Shown: positions 36,966-46,658, counted from the first letter of the stretch. The stretch is DNA of 64,000 bases from UBA6059 sp965227155 (GCA_965227155.1 OZ245731.1:3348001-3412000); one strand, 5' to 3'. The notes: generated by a model from the letters alone, not told the origin. Made by a program: numbers and translations.

Positions 36966-39900
36966 ATGGACGGGTAGCATGGACTTTCTTATCAGTCGGG
37001 CTGATGCTTACTTTAGTCTCCCGTGCTCAGCCTAATGACAGTCAATGCGTAAAATTACCCCCGGGCACACTGTCTTATGCTTTAGACAGTGTGTTTGTTG
37101 CATTTGAGTCAATCACTTTTGAGCCGCCAATTGCTTATCATATTGATACGGTAAAACAATTGCTTCAATTTGATAGACCCATTAATGACACTACCTTGTT
37201 GTGCTATCAAAAATTTCCAATTCAGGTGGGTGATCAATATTTCCGCCGCAGTAGGGAACTCTATTTTGATGATGAGGTGTCTTATCAAACTTTTACAAAG
37301 GAATCACCAGAGGCTTCCACATTAACAAGGGAGACCCTATTCCCAACCGACAACCTTGACAAAATGGGGGCAATAAGCCGCTCCGTTTCTTTTGGTAATA
37401 CACAGGATGTGTTTGTGAATTCTACCCTCAATCTGCAATTACAAGGACAACTCACTGACGACATTAACATAGAAGCTGTCATCGCAGACCAGAATGTGCC
37501 TTTTCAGCCAGAAGGCAATACCCAGCAGCTCAGGGATTTTGACAATGTCTACATTAAGCTTTTCAATGATAGATTCAACTTTACTGCCGGCGATGTGGTG
37601 CTTCAGAATCAGGAGAGCTATTTTTTGAGATATTACAAAAACGTACAGGGCGGAGAGTTCAATGTTGATTATGATATCGGCAATAGTAAAGCCAGCACTA
37701 GCGTAGCTGCATCCGTGGCAAAAGGTCAATTTGCAAGTATATTCATAGAGCCCATAGAAGGGGTATTAGGCCCTTACAGAGTGCGTGGCCCCAATGGGGA
37801 GCGATTTGTAATTATCATGGCCAATAGTGAAAAAGTGTTTCTCGATGGCAAGCGTGTAGAGCGTGGTTTTGACAGAGATTATATCATCGATTATAACCAG
37901 GGTGAAATTACATTCAACCCAGGCGTGCTAATAACCAAGTTCACTAGGATAAGGGTAGATTTTGAATATGCAGATCAAAACTATAGCCGCACAATTATAG
38001 CGGGTAGTCATCAGCAACAATTCGACAAACTCACCCTCACATCCACCCTGTACCGTGAGCGTGACAATGCCAATCAGCCGTTGGCTTTTACCTTATCAAA
38101 CGAGGACAAACGCATTATGGCAGCAGCTGGTGATGATGTCAGCTTTGCTCAAATCGATGGTGCTGATAGTGTAAGCTTCTCGGAAGAGCGAATACTTTAT
38201 ATGCGAAAGGATACGGTGGTAAATGATGAAAACTTTACCATTTACGAGTTTAGCTCAAATCCTGATGAGGCTTTTTATGCTGTAACTTTCTCTGAGGTAG
38301 GTGAAAATAACGGTAATTACATATTGCAAAATAATGGTCTTAATGGCCGCACTTTCTCCTTCATAGCTCCTGTCAATGGTATCCCTCAAGGTAACTTTTC
38401 ACCGGTAATTCAGGTACCAACACCTAACCAGCGGCAGCTGTGGAATAATGAATTGGTTTTTGAGATAGACAGCTTTCAGCGGGTATTTACAGATGTCGCC
38501 ATATCTAATCAGGATCAAAATTTATATGCTGAAAACAATGGTAACAATACTGGTTGGGCGGTAAGAGGAGGATATGCTATTGACCAAAAACCCATCGGTA
38601 ACAGTCCATATAGATTTTCGGGAGGCCTTACTTTTGAACACAATGATACCCATTTTCAGGCTGTAGATCGTTTTCGCTATATTGAATTTGATCGGGATTG
38701 GAGTTTCAGGGCAGCTGATTCCATCAAACAATTAAATGAAAACATCTGGGTGGCCAATTTTGGGATTCACAAGGACCAGGAGAATCAGTTGACATACCAG
38801 GTTTCCACAAGATCAAAAGCAGATTATTTTCAGGGTGTACAGCAGAACCTAAGCATTATCAAACGCCTCGGTGCATTAAGGCATGCCAGCGAAGCTTTTT
38901 TTCTGGATAGTAAGCAAGGAAGTCAACAATCAAACTGGCGGCGGTGGAAAGCGGATACCTATCTCGATATTGGAAAATTCATTCCCGGCTACATTTATCA
39001 GGTAGATCGCAACAGGGTATTTGAGCAGGCCAATGACTCCATAGTTTTTACGGCTATGAATTTCAGCGAACACCAATTTTACATCAAAACCCATGATACC
39101 CTAAAGCATCAACTCAGGATAGACTATGCTATGCGTATTGATGATGCGCCTGTAGAAGGAAGGATGGCACAGCAAAACCGCGCGCAAACCGCATCATTAA
39201 AAGGAGGGGGCCGGCTTGGAAACCGGCAAAATATCCAATATGCGCTTACTTACAGAAATCTGGAAGACTTGCTCAATCCCGATAATCCTGATGAGGAAAC
39301 AGTAATGGGAAGGATTGATTGGTCAGCCAGCTTCTGGAAAGGTAATATCAGCCATAACCTGACTTATGCATTGGGCAACAGCCGGGAGCTGAGAAGGGAG
39401 TTTCTATTTATCAGGGTAAATAACGGACAGGGTACGCACACCTGGCGAGATGACAATGACGATGGGGTACAGGATTTGAATGAGTTCTACCTGGCAATCA
39501 ATCCTGATGAGAAGAATTATGTAAAGATTTTTGTACCCACAGATGAATATGTAATCGCATACAATAATATTCTAAACTACCGACTAAGCGTTAATACTCC
39601 GCTTTCCTGGCGAAATGAATCAGGGCTAAAAAAACTGTTGGGTAGCCTTTCAAACATTACATCGATCAACAGGGACCGGAAACTCACGGCTGAGGACTTG
39701 AATAGCCGGTACAATCCTTTTGCCCGTAGAATTGCGGAAGAAGAGCTGATAGCTCTGAGAGACAATATCCGTTCTACCTTATTTATAAATCGTGGCAGCC
39801 CCAGGTTTGGCTTGGAGCTTGGTTGGCAGGACCAGGCCAGCAGACAGTTGCTTACAGGTGGACTGGAGCTGAGGGAGCGTGAGGGATGGAATTATGAAGC

Positions 39901-40405
39901 CCGATACAATATACAGCGGCAGCTTACCTTTCAGCTTGGTTACGAGCATGGGAACAGGCTCAGCTTCTCCGATGTGCAGACCAATCGAAACTGGTCGATT
40001 CGGTATGCCAATCTGAGTCAGGAAGTAATCTGGCAACCCAGCAACAACTTTAGACTGTCAGGCTCATATGCGCTTAGAGATAGTGAAAACCTGGCTGCAG
40101 AGGGGGATGGAGAGTCTTCATTGATCCAGGAAGTCTCTACAGAACTGCGCTGGGCGAAAGCTATCGAACGGTCTGTAACATTCAATTTCCGTTTGGCCAA
40201 TATCGATTTTGAAGGTGTGGAAAATACACCTATAGGCTATGAATTGTTGGAGGCACTAAGGCCGGGTACCAATTATCTATGGAATGTACAATGGCAGCAG
40301 CGATTGCTAAATGGCCTGCAAATGAATCTGGGTTATGAAGGTCGCAAGTCGCCCGACCAGAACACGGTACACATCGGCAGGGTACAGGTTACGGCATTAT
40401 TTTAG
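36962..40405 (+). CDS. Very large outer-membrane protein, SprA-like features, unknown function
   Basis: This 1147-residue protein has a signal peptide (about residues 1-22, ending SRAQ) and is almost wholly beta-rich, with alternating aromatic and polar residues in the last 600 residues, typical of an outer-membrane barrel. Segments near residues 215-235 (FTAGDVVLQNQESYFLRYYK) and 285-345 (EKVFLDGKRVERG, YIIDYNQGEITFNPG, RIRVDFEYADQNY) resemble the repeated units of SprA-type surface proteins, but it is half the length of SprA and I do not claim that identity. The start overlaps the kinase stop, so both are probably made together. The stop overlaps the stop of the convergent mlaF-like gene by 4 nt. 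Confidence 0.6.
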   Translation: MNGRVAWTFLSVGLMLTLVSRAQPNDSQCVKLPPGTLSYALDSVFVAFESITFEPPIAYHIDTVKQLLQFDRPINDTTLLCYQKFPIQVGDQYFRRSRELYFDDEVSYQTFTKESPEASTLTRETLFPTDNLDKMGAISRSVSFGNTQDVFVNSTLNLQLQGQLTDDINIEAVIADQNVPFQPEGNTQQLRDFDNVYIKLFNDRFNFTAGDVVLQNQESYFLRYYKNVQGGEFNVDYDIGNSKASTSVAASVAKGQFASIFIEPIEGVLGPYRVRGPNGERFVIIMANSEKVFLDGKRVERGFDRDYIIDYNQGEITFNPGVLITKFTRIRVDFEYADQNYSRTIIAGSHQQQFDKLTLTSTLYRERDNANQPLAFTLSNEDKRIMAAAGDDVSFAQIDGADSVSFSEERILYMRKDTVVNDENFTIYEFSSNPDEAFYAVTFSEVGENNGNYILQNNGLNGRTFSFIAPVNGIPQGNFSPVIQVPTPNQRQLWNNELVFEIDSFQRVFTDVAISNQDQNLYAENNGNNTGWAVRGGYAIDQKPIGNSPYRFSGGLTFEHNDTHFQAVDRFRYIEFDRDWSFRAADSIKQLNENIWVANFGIHKDQENQLTYQVSTRSKADYFQGVQQNLSIIKRLGALRHASEAFFLDSKQGSQQSNWRRWKADTYLDIGKFIPGYIYQVDRNRVFEQANDSIVFTAMNFSEHQFYIKTHDTLKHQLRIDYAMRIDDAPVEGRMAQQNRAQTASLKGGGRLGNRQNIQYALTYRNLEDLLNPDNPDEETVMGRIDWSASFWKGNISHNLTYALGNSRELRREFLFIRVNNGQGTHTWRDDNDDGVQDLNEFYLAINPDEKNYVKIFVPTDEYVIAYNNILNYRLSVNTPLSWRNESGLKKLLGSLSNITSINRDRKLTAEDLNSRYNPFARRIAEEELIALRDNIRSTLFINRGSPRFGLELGWQDQASRQLLTGGLELREREGWNYEARYNIQRQLTFQLGYEHGNRLSFSDVQTNRNWSIRYANLSQEVIWQPSNNFRLSGSYALRDSENLAAEGDGESSLIQEVSTELRWAKAIERSVTFNFRLANIDFEGVENTPIGYELLEALRPGTNYLWNVQWQQRLLNGLQMNLGYEGRKSPDQNTVHIGRVQVTALF

Positions 40406-41154
40406 TTGAGCTTCCGCACTGCGCGCATCAGGTTATTGGCAAAGATGAAATCTTCGAGTTCCTGCACGCCACTGTCAAAAATGGTTTGATTATTACCCTC
40501 CCAAAGCTTTTTTCCTTTGTGCATAAACATCACAGATTCTCCAATTTCCATCACAGAATTCATGTCGTGTGTAACTACCACAGTGGTGATATTAAGCTCA
40601 TCAGTGATGTCTTTAATTAGATTGTCGATGCGGATAGATGTTTGTGGATCTAAGCCTGAGTTTGGCTCATCACAATAAAGGTATTGAGCTTTGTTAACAA
40701 TGGCACGTGCAATACCCACACGCTTTTTCATGCCACCACTGATTTCAGAAGGCATTTTTTTATTGGCATTTTCCAGCCCTACCATTTGCAAGCATTGATT
40801 GACCCTGTCCATTTTCTCATCCATGGGCATTTTGGTAAGCATATCTAATGGAAAGCGCACATTCTGTTCTACATTTTTAGAATCGAACAATGCACCGCCT
40901 TGAAAGAGCATACCAATTTCCCTACGAATTTCAGTCCTTGATTTTTCCTTGCTGCCTGTAAAATCCCGTCCATTGTAGAGTACTTTGCCTTCATCCGGCT
41001 GCACAAGCCCTACCATACATTTTAATAGTACACTCTTGCCGGTACCGGAGGCGCCAATGATCAGATTCGCCCGACCTTTTTCAAACTTGCTGGAGATATC
41101 AAACAATACCTGTTTGTCCCGGAATGATTTATTTATGTTCTGTATCTCAATCAT
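40402..41154 (-). CDS. ABC transporter ATP-binding protein, MlaF-type
   Basis: This 250-residue ATPase has Walker A (GASGTGKS), the signature SGGMKKRVGIARA, Walker B (YCDEP) and the switch histidine (VVVTHD). The sequence type fits the Mla/Mce lipid transport ATPases that move phospholipids between membranes. The permease gene lies 3 nt upstream. No MCE-domain substrate-binding gene follows in this operon, although one is normally found near, so it must lie elsewhere or be another type. The C-terminus ends inside the stop of the convergent gene. Confidence 0.9.
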   Translation of the reverse strand: MIEIQNINKSFRDKQVLFDISSKFEKGRANLIIGASGTGKSVLLKCMVGLVQPDEGKVLYNGRDFTGSKEKSRTEIRREIGMLFQGGALFDSKNVEQNVRFPLDMLTKMPMDEKMDRVNQCLQMVGLENANKKMPSEISGGMKKRVGIARAIVNKAQYLYCDEPNSGLDPQTSIRIDNLIKDITDELNITTVVVTHDMNSVMEIGESVMFMHKGKKLWEGNNQTIFDSGVQELEDFIFANNLMRAVRKLN

Positions 41155-41157
41155 GGT

Positions 41158-41886
41158 TTACAGGAGTACCTGGGCTAAAATATAATCGGCAACCAATATG
41201 GCAATACAGCTGTTGGTAACGGCGTTGGTCGATGCCTGACCTACCTCCAAAGCCCCGCCACTAGTATAAAAGCCTTTATACGAGCTAATGGTGGTTACCA
41301 AAAATGCAAAGACGAAGGATTTGGTTAATGCAAATCTTACGTTGGTTTCTATAAACTCAAACCGCAATCCATATATGTATTCAGTCCCACTAATCACCTC
41401 ACTGAGTGTGCCGGCAATATAGCCTCCTAAAATGGAGAGAAAGGCCGAAATTATTACCAGCATGGGATACATGATCACCGCAGCAATGGTTTTAGGTAGT
41501 ACAAGATAAGAGGCTGCATTGATACCCATGACTTCTAACGCGTCTATTTGCTCTGTGATGCGCATGGTGCCTAGCTCACCGGCGATATTGGAACCTACTT
41601 TACCTGCAAAAACAATCGCCATGATTGTGGGTGACATCTCCAGGATCGTCATATCACGTACAACTAGCGATATCACATAATCCGGAATCAGTGGGCTGAC
41701 AAGGTTATAGGCAGTCTGGATGGTGGTAACAGCACCCATAAAAGTAGATACTATAGCTACAATGAAAAGTGAATCATAGCCAATCTTGATACACTCATCT
41801 ATCGTTTGCTTAAAATTGGTTTTGAAAGATTCCCGTCTTACAAAAAAACTTCCTATAAACATTATGTATCTACCGATACTTTTCAT
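41158..41886 (-). CDS. MlaE-type ABC transporter permease
   Basis: This 242-residue membrane protein has about five or six helices and the MlaE family motifs ELGTMRITEQIDALEVMG and GSNIAGELG. It forms the membrane part of the lipid transporter with the ATPase encoded 3 nt downstream. The gene is divergent from the SDR gene over a 103-nt gap. Confidence 0.92.
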   Translation of the reverse strand: MKSIGRYIMFIGSFFVRRESFKTNFKQTIDECIKIGYDSLFIVAIVSTFMGAVTTIQTAYNLVSPLIPDYVISLVVRDMTILEMSPTIMAIVFAGKVGSNIAGELGTMRITEQIDALEVMGINAASYLVLPKTIAAVIMYPMLVIISAFLSILGGYIAGTLSEVISGTEYIYGLRFEFIETNVRFALTKSFVFAFLVTTISSYKGFYTSGGALEVGQASTNAVTNSCIAILVADYILAQVLL

Positions 41887-41942
41887 AAATAAGGGTTGTT
41901 AGGAGATTGAGGAAACGAAAAATCTGAATGCCCTATAAATTT

Positions 41943-41950
41943 TAATTTTG
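41943..41950 (+). promoter_or_regulatory. Possible -7 promoter box for the SDR gene
   Basis: TAATTTTG at 41943-41950 fits the Bacteroidota TAnnTTTG -7 element and would give a leader of about 33 nt before the ATG at 41990. No matching TTTG is found at the expected -33 distance, so the call is weak. Confidence 0.3.
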
Positions 41951-41989
41951 GCCAAAATAATAAATAATCTTTAGAATAATTTTTGATCC

Positions 41990-42697
41990 ATGCATAACAA
42001 ATACATAGTAGTCACTGGCGGTACCAAAGGTATTGGAAAAGCAATTATTGAACGATTTTCCGCTCATAGTTTTGATATTTTTACCTGTAGCAGGAATCAG
42101 CAGGAGCTGGAGGAACTCAAGAAAGAGGTAGAAGCGCAGTTCCAGAATCAAGTACATATTTTTAAAGCAGACTTATCCAAAAAGGCAGAAACGGATGCCT
42201 TTGTCAAATTCATATCGCAGCAAACGGATCAGGTTGACATACTAGTAAATAATACGGGGGTATTTATCCCCGGGCAAATACATACGGAAGAGGAGGGTAC
42301 GCTCGAGAAAATGATCGAGACCAATTTATACAGTGCTTATCACCTCAGCAGGGGTTTAATTCCGGCTATGAAATCAAGAAAAGAAGGTCATATATTCAAT
42401 ATGTGCTCTATCGCCAGCATTACGGCCTATGCCAGCGGTGGATCGTATAGCATTTCTAAATTTGCAATGTATGGCATGAGTAAATCGCTAAGGGAGGAAT
42501 TAAAGGAATTCAATATCCGGGTTACTGCTGTAATGCCAGGTGCTACCTACACGGCCAGCTGGGCTGGGGTGGATATACCCGAAGAGCGGTTTATGAAATC
42601 AGAGGATGTAGCCGAAGCGGTGTTTGCTGCCTATCAAATGAGTCCATCATCGGTTATGGAAGAGGTTGTGATAAGGCCACAATTGGGCGATTTATAA
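41990..42697 (+). CDS. Short-chain dehydrogenase/reductase family oxidoreductase
   Basis: This 235-residue Rossmann-fold enzyme has the nucleotide-binding motif TGGTKGIG, the NNTG motif (usual NNAG), a serine in the SIASI strand, and the catalytic YxxxK (Tyr153, Lys157 in YSISK). These are the complete classical SDR residues. The N-terminal arginine-rich stretch after the glycine motif (CSRNQ) hints at NADPH preference, which is inference. The substrate is unknown. The gene is single, 68 nt before ispG. Confidence 0.9.
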   Translation: MHNKYIVVTGGTKGIGKAIIERFSAHSFDIFTCSRNQQELEELKKEVEAQFQNQVHIFKADLSKKAETDAFVKFISQQTDQVDILVNNTGVFIPGQIHTEEEGTLEKMIETNLYSAYHLSRGLIPAMKSRKEGHIFNMCSIASITAYASGGSYSISKFAMYGMSKSLREELKEFNIRVTAVMPGATYTASWAGVDIPEERFMKSEDVAEAVFAAYQMSPSSVMEEVVIRPQLGDL

Positions 42698-42735
42698 ATC
42701 AGTTTGGTTTAACAACATTTTGCCTTGTCAGAGGT

Positions 42736-42743
42736 TAAATTTG
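42736..42743 (+). promoter_or_regulatory. Possible -7 promoter box for ispG
   Basis: TAAATTTG at 42736-42743 fits the TAnnTTTG -7 consensus and lies 23 nt before the ispG ATG. No TTTG lies at the proper -33 distance (the nearest gives a 13-nt spacer), so this remains a weak prediction. Confidence 0.3.
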
Positions 42744-42765
42744 AAGCAGCATATTTTTCGCTATC

Positions 42766-44760
42766 ATGAGCACCGCAGATCAGTCACTTTTAGAAAAAAT
42801 TCAATATTGCAATAGCCTCACAAGCTATAGCAGACGAAAAACCCGTGAAGTTTATATAGGGGATGTTCCACTCGGTGGTAACAATCCGATTAGGGTACAG
42901 TCCATGACCACTGTAGATACTATGGATACCATGGGCTCTGTAGAGCAGGTCATCAGAATGGTGGATGCAGGCTGTGAATATGTGCGCATCACCGCGCCAA
43001 GTATCAAAGAGGCACAAAACCTGGAAAATATCAAAAAAGAGCTGCGCAAGCGTGGATATACAGTGCCTTTAATCGCAGATATCCATTTTACTCCGAATGC
43101 GGCTGAGCTAGCTGCCAAAATCGTAGAAAAAGTACGTATCAATCCAGGTAATTATGCTGATAAAAAGAAGTTTGAAGTCATTGAATATACAGATGAGTCT
43201 TATCAGGCGGAGATAGAGCGCATCAGGGAAAAGTTTATACCCCTAGTCAAGATCTGTAAGGAATATGGTACGGCCATGCGAATTGGCACCAACCATGGTT
43301 CATTGTCTGATCGGATTATGAGCCGCTACGGTGACACACCACTGGGTATGGTAGAATCAGCCCTGGAGTTTCTACGCATTTGTGAAGAACTCAACTATTA
43401 TGATATTGTGCTGAGCATGAAAGCCAGCAACACACAGGTAATGGTACAGGCTTACCGTCTGCTGGTACAAAAGCTACAGGAAGAAGGGCTACAGCCATAT
43501 CCGCTACATTTAGGAGTAACCGAGGCTGGTGATGGTGAGGACGGTCGTATCAAATCTGCTGTGGGTATTGGTACTTTGTTGGAAGATGGGTTAGGAGACA
43601 CTGTGCGTGTAAGCCTAACAGAAGAGCCAGAATTTGAGGCACCTGTAGCGGCAACCATGGTTAATCGATATCATGATAGACCAGGTCATGCACCGATTGA
43701 GCCACTGGCACAAATACCGGTTGATCCTTTTGGATACAAGAGAAGGGTAACATCTGAAGTAGCCAATATCGGTGCTGACAATGTGCCACGTGTGATTGCT
43801 GATTTTTCAAAGGTACAGCATAAGACGATGGCCGATCTGAAGGCCATTGGTCATTTCTACCTATCGGCCCTGGATAAATGGAGCATGAATGACGTAGGCG
43901 CGGATTATATCTACACAGGTAATCAGCCTATGGATTTTATGTTGCCCAATGGTATACGTGAAATCCAGGATTATGAAACCTGGGCTACTCATCAGACCAA
44001 AACGGCTTATCCATGTATCGATGCTGAAAACCTGGAATCTGTATCGGTTTGGCATCCTGAATTGAATTTTCTGTTGATTAAAGCCGGTGATCTAACTAGC
44101 AGTCTGATAACCCAGTTAAGCGCCTTAACTAACCTGGTGCTGATACTGGAAACGGATAATAAGCATGCTTATGCAGCATTACGCAGAGCTTTTTTCAGCC
44201 TTATTGAAAATGAATTGAAGCATCCTGTCATTATCAAAAGAGCATTTGGTCCATTGACCGATGAGGAGTTTCAGATCTTTGCCAGCACAGATTTGGGAGG
44301 CTTATTGATTGATGGACTAGGTGATGGTGTCATGCTGGGACTGCAAAATCTCAAGTTTGCCAACAAAGAGGTAGAAATGGCTCGCATCAAAGCGGTCAAC
44401 AATACGGCATTTGGGATATTACAGGCAGCACGTACGCGTATGACCAAAACAGAATACATTTCCTGCCCGTCTTGTGGACGTACGTTATTTGACTTGCAGG
44501 AAACCACAGCAATGATCCGCAAGCGTACAGATCATCTTAAGGGTGTGAAGATTGGCATCATGGGTTGTATTGTGAATGGGCCCGGAGAAATGGCTGATGC
44601 GGACTATGGATATGTAGGTTCTGGAAAGGGTAAGATTACTTTATACAAAGGGCAGGAGGTAGTGAAAAGGGGTGTTCCTTCTGAGAACGCCGTAGATGAA
44701 TTGATACAAATCATTAGAGAAGATGGAAAGTGGCTGGAGCCACAGAAAGCGGAGGCATAA
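42766..44760 (+). CDS. ispG: 4-hydroxy-3-methylbut-2-enyl diphosphate synthase, long form (IspG/GcpE)
   Basis: IspG reduces a cyclic diphosphate to HMBPP, the penultimate step of the MEP isoprenoid pathway, using a 4Fe-4S cluster. The protein is 664 residues, about 290 longer than the E. coli type, matching the three-domain form of plants and Bacteroidota with an extra middle domain (about residues 290-550). The N-terminal TIM-barrel starts with VYIGDVPLGGNNPIRVQSMT. The cluster cysteines Cys567 and Cys570 (CPSC) and Cys601 (GCIVNGPGEM) are in place. A small membrane protein gene follows after 4 nt. Confidence 0.95.
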   Translation: MSTADQSLLEKIQYCNSLTSYSRRKTREVYIGDVPLGGNNPIRVQSMTTVDTMDTMGSVEQVIRMVDAGCEYVRITAPSIKEAQNLENIKKELRKRGYTVPLIADIHFTPNAAELAAKIVEKVRINPGNYADKKKFEVIEYTDESYQAEIERIREKFIPLVKICKEYGTAMRIGTNHGSLSDRIMSRYGDTPLGMVESALEFLRICEELNYYDIVLSMKASNTQVMVQAYRLLVQKLQEEGLQPYPLHLGVTEAGDGEDGRIKSAVGIGTLLEDGLGDTVRVSLTEEPEFEAPVAATMVNRYHDRPGHAPIEPLAQIPVDPFGYKRRVTSEVANIGADNVPRVIADFSKVQHKTMADLKAIGHFYLSALDKWSMNDVGADYIYTGNQPMDFMLPNGIREIQDYETWATHQTKTAYPCIDAENLESVSVWHPELNFLLIKAGDLTSSLITQLSALTNLVLILETDNKHAYAALRRAFFSLIENELKHPVIIKRAFGPLTDEEFQIFASTDLGGLLIDGLGDGVMLGLQNLKFANKEVEMARIKAVNNTAFGILQAARTRMTKTEYISCPSCGRTLFDLQETTAMIRKRTDHLKGVKIGIMGCIVNGPGEMADADYGYVGSGKGKITLYKGQEVVKRGVPSENAVDELIQIIREDGKWLEPQKAEA

Positions 44761-44764
44761 CATT

Positions 44765-44998
44765 ATGACAGAGGAAAAACAAAATCAAGAAAACGATACC
44801 AACACTAAAAGGGAAAAGAAAGACGTATCCTACTATTTTGATTTTAGTGAGGTACTTGGCTATTTCTTCAGAAAAAAAGACCCCAACAGCAAGCCAAATT
44901 TCAACCTGCGGATGATGCACGGGATAAATAAAATATCGATACTGATGTTTTTATTTGCCGTGATTGTGATGATTGTACGATTTATTAGTCGGAGTTAG
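44765..44998 (+). CDS. Small conserved Bacteroidota membrane protein (DUF6728-like)
   Basis: This 77-residue protein has a charged N-terminus, the segment LGYFFRKKDPNS followed by FNLRMMHGINKIS, and a single C-terminal helix. I recall this pattern as a small uncharacterised family (DUF6728-like) restricted to Bacteroidota. The ATG at 44765, 4 nt after ispG, is preferred over a start inside ispG. The function is unknown. Co-transcription with ispG is likely. Confidence 0.65.
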   Translation: MTEEKQNQENDTNTKREKKDVSYYFDFSEVLGYFFRKKDPNSKPNFNLRMMHGINKISILMFLFAVIVMIVRFISRS

Positions 44999-45055
44999 TA
45001 TTTTTATTTCTATGATTTTAATTGGATCAATTCCTAAACTAACTCATAGATAATC

Positions 45056-45694
45056 ATGGATTCGTATTTTAAAACTGTTTGGCTTTTATTCCTTGGAGTA
45101 ACATTTTTTGCATGCACTCAGCAAAATGAAATTGAAAAAGTCACTATTGGTAACCAGGTTTGGTCTTCCTCAAATTACAAGGGAGAAAGCTTCTTAAATG
45201 GGGATAAAATACCTGAAGTAAAATCTGAATCGGCATGGATTGAAGCTGCTGAATTAGGAAAACCAGCGTGGTGCTATTATGGAAATGATGCATCCAATGA
45301 AGCTAGTTATGGTAAACTTTACAATTGGTATGCATTAAATGATGCCCGTGGCTTTGCACCAGAGGGCTGGCGTATTCCTTCTGCTTCAGATTGGGATTTA
45401 TTAGCAGAAAAGTTGGGAGGTACTGAGGTTGCTGGTAAAGCAATGAAGAGTATATCTGGTTGGGAAGATAATGGTAATGGAACCAACAGTAGTGGCTTTA
45501 ATGGAGCGCCGGGTGGGTACCGCACGCATATGGGTACTTTTGGTACAATGGGACCTAATGGTAGCTTTTGGAGTGTAGAGGAGGCCTCTGGTAGAGATGG
45601 TTGGACAAGAGATCTTTATTTTTATGATGATAAGTTGACAGAAGGAAAATACCCAAAAGGCTATGGTTTTTCTGTAAGGCTAATCAAGGAATAG
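45056..45694 (+). CDS. FISUMP-domain lipoprotein
   Basis: This 212-residue protein has a lipoprotein signal (cysteine near residue 20 in FFACTQ) and a single domain of the Fibrobacter succinogenes major paralogous type. The hallmarks are IGNQVWSSSNYKG, YGKLYNWYALNDARG, PEGWRIPSASDWD and the closing YGFSVRLIKE. These C-type-lectin-like domains are common on Bacteroidota surface proteins, and their ligand is unknown. The gene is followed by a YjbR-like gene after 6 nt. Confidence 0.88.
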   Translation: MDSYFKTVWLLFLGVTFFACTQQNEIEKVTIGNQVWSSSNYKGESFLNGDKIPEVKSESAWIEAAELGKPAWCYYGNDASNEASYGKLYNWYALNDARGFAPEGWRIPSASDWDLLAEKLGGTEVAGKAMKSISGWEDNGNGTNSSGFNGAPGGYRTHMGTFGTMGPNGSFWSVEEASGRDGWTRDLYFYDDKLTEGKYPKGYGFSVRLIKE

Positions 45695-45700
45695 TATTCG

Positions 45701-46054
45701 ATGAACATTGAAGAATTTCGAGACTATTGCCTTGCTAAAAAAGGCGTGACAGAGGAGACACCCTTTGGCCCTGATACACTGGTATTTAAAGTGATGGGCA
45801 AGATGTTTGCCTTGACAAGCCTTGATCATTTTCAGTTTATCAACCTTAAATGCGACCCAGAGCGATCCCTACAACTTAGAGAGGAACACCCTGGCATTAC
45901 GCCTGGCTACCATATGAATAAAATGCTGTGGAACTCGGTTTCCACCGATGGTTCAATTCACGATAAGCTATTGAAAGAACTGATCGATCATTCCTATGCA
46001 TTGATTTTGGCCAGCTTGCCTAAAAAGGTACGGGAGGAGATGGAAGGATTATAA
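45701..46054 (+). CDS. MmcQ/YjbR family protein
   Basis: This 117-residue protein is a full-length MmcQ/YjbR-type protein. Motifs are EETPFGPDTLVFKVMGKMFAL near the start, LKCDPE in the middle, and HPGITPGYHMNKMLWNSV. These proteins have a CyaY-like fold and are assumed to bind DNA. It follows the FISUMP gene by 6 nt and is convergent with the OmdA-like gene. Confidence 0.9.
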   Translation: MNIEEFRDYCLAKKGVTEETPFGPDTLVFKVMGKMFALTSLDHFQFINLKCDPERSLQLREEHPGITPGYHMNKMLWNSVSTDGSIHDKLLKELIDHSYALILASLPKKVREEMEGL

Positions 46055-46079
46055 TTGATTTTTCTCTCATCAATGAAGA

Positions 46080-46658
46080 TTAACTCCCTGACAGCTTTTC
46101 TCCTTTTGCTGAAAGCAAAGCCAGTTTTTCTATCCTGCTTTTTCTGGTTTTTGCTGTTTTGGCCAGCTTTACCCATCTTAATACAAAACGTCTACTAGAA
46201 GGGTTGATGGTGTTGAAAAAGCTAACTGCACCTTCATATTTTGACAATGCTGCTGAAAGATCTTCTGGAACAATCAACTGATCTACATCATCCATAAAAT
46301 CCCAAAGTCCGCTGGCTTTCGAGCGCTCGATGGTTTTCAACCCCGACACATGCATTCTGCCATCGCTGATAAGCTTTGCGACCCTGTCTTTATAAGATTT
46401 AGCCCAATGCTCAGCTTTTCGAGGTGATATCAGTTGCATGGTTCTTTTGTCATCCAGCTTTCGACGAATCCCATCTATCCAACCGAAACAGATCAACTCG
46501 TCTAATACTTCCCACCTCGAAACATACTTTCCCGGTTCACTTTTTTTGTAGGTAATAAGCCAAATGCTGGTAGTTTGAGCGTGATTTTTCATCAACCAGG
46601 ATCGTAACTCTTCCCGAGTCTTTATTTCAACCTGATCGAAGTTCTCGGTATTAATCAT
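46080..46658 (-). CDS. YdeI/OmpD-associated family protein
   Basis: This protein of about 192 residues has the YdeI/OmdA pattern: ELRSWLMKNHAQTTSIWLITYKK, WEVLDELICFGWIDGIRRKLD, RKAEHWAKSYKDRVAKLI, and a lysine-rich C-terminal part with RFVLRWVKLAKTAKTR. The family is linked to bacteriocin or drug tolerance by older annotation only. The start at 46658 fits where the family sequence begins; an ATG at 46700 would add 14 residues. It stands next to a DUF418 remnant. Confidence 0.82.
   Translation of the reverse strand: MINTENFDQVEIKTREELRSWLMKNHAQTTSIWLITYKKSEPGKYVSRWEVLDELICFGWIDGIRRKLDDKRTMQLISPRKAEHWAKSYKDRVAKLISDGRMHVSGLKTIERSKASGLWDFMDDVDQLIVPEDLSAALSKYEGAVSFFNTINPSSRRFVLRWVKLAKTAKTRKSRIEKLALLSAKGEKLSGS

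Noticed and set aside
36962..40405. Calling this protein SprA
   Set aside because: Some segments resemble SprA units, but the length is about half and the neighbours differ.
44723..44764. Start of the small DUF6728-like protein inside ispG
   Set aside because: The ATG at 44765, just after the ispG stop, gives the usual family N-terminus.
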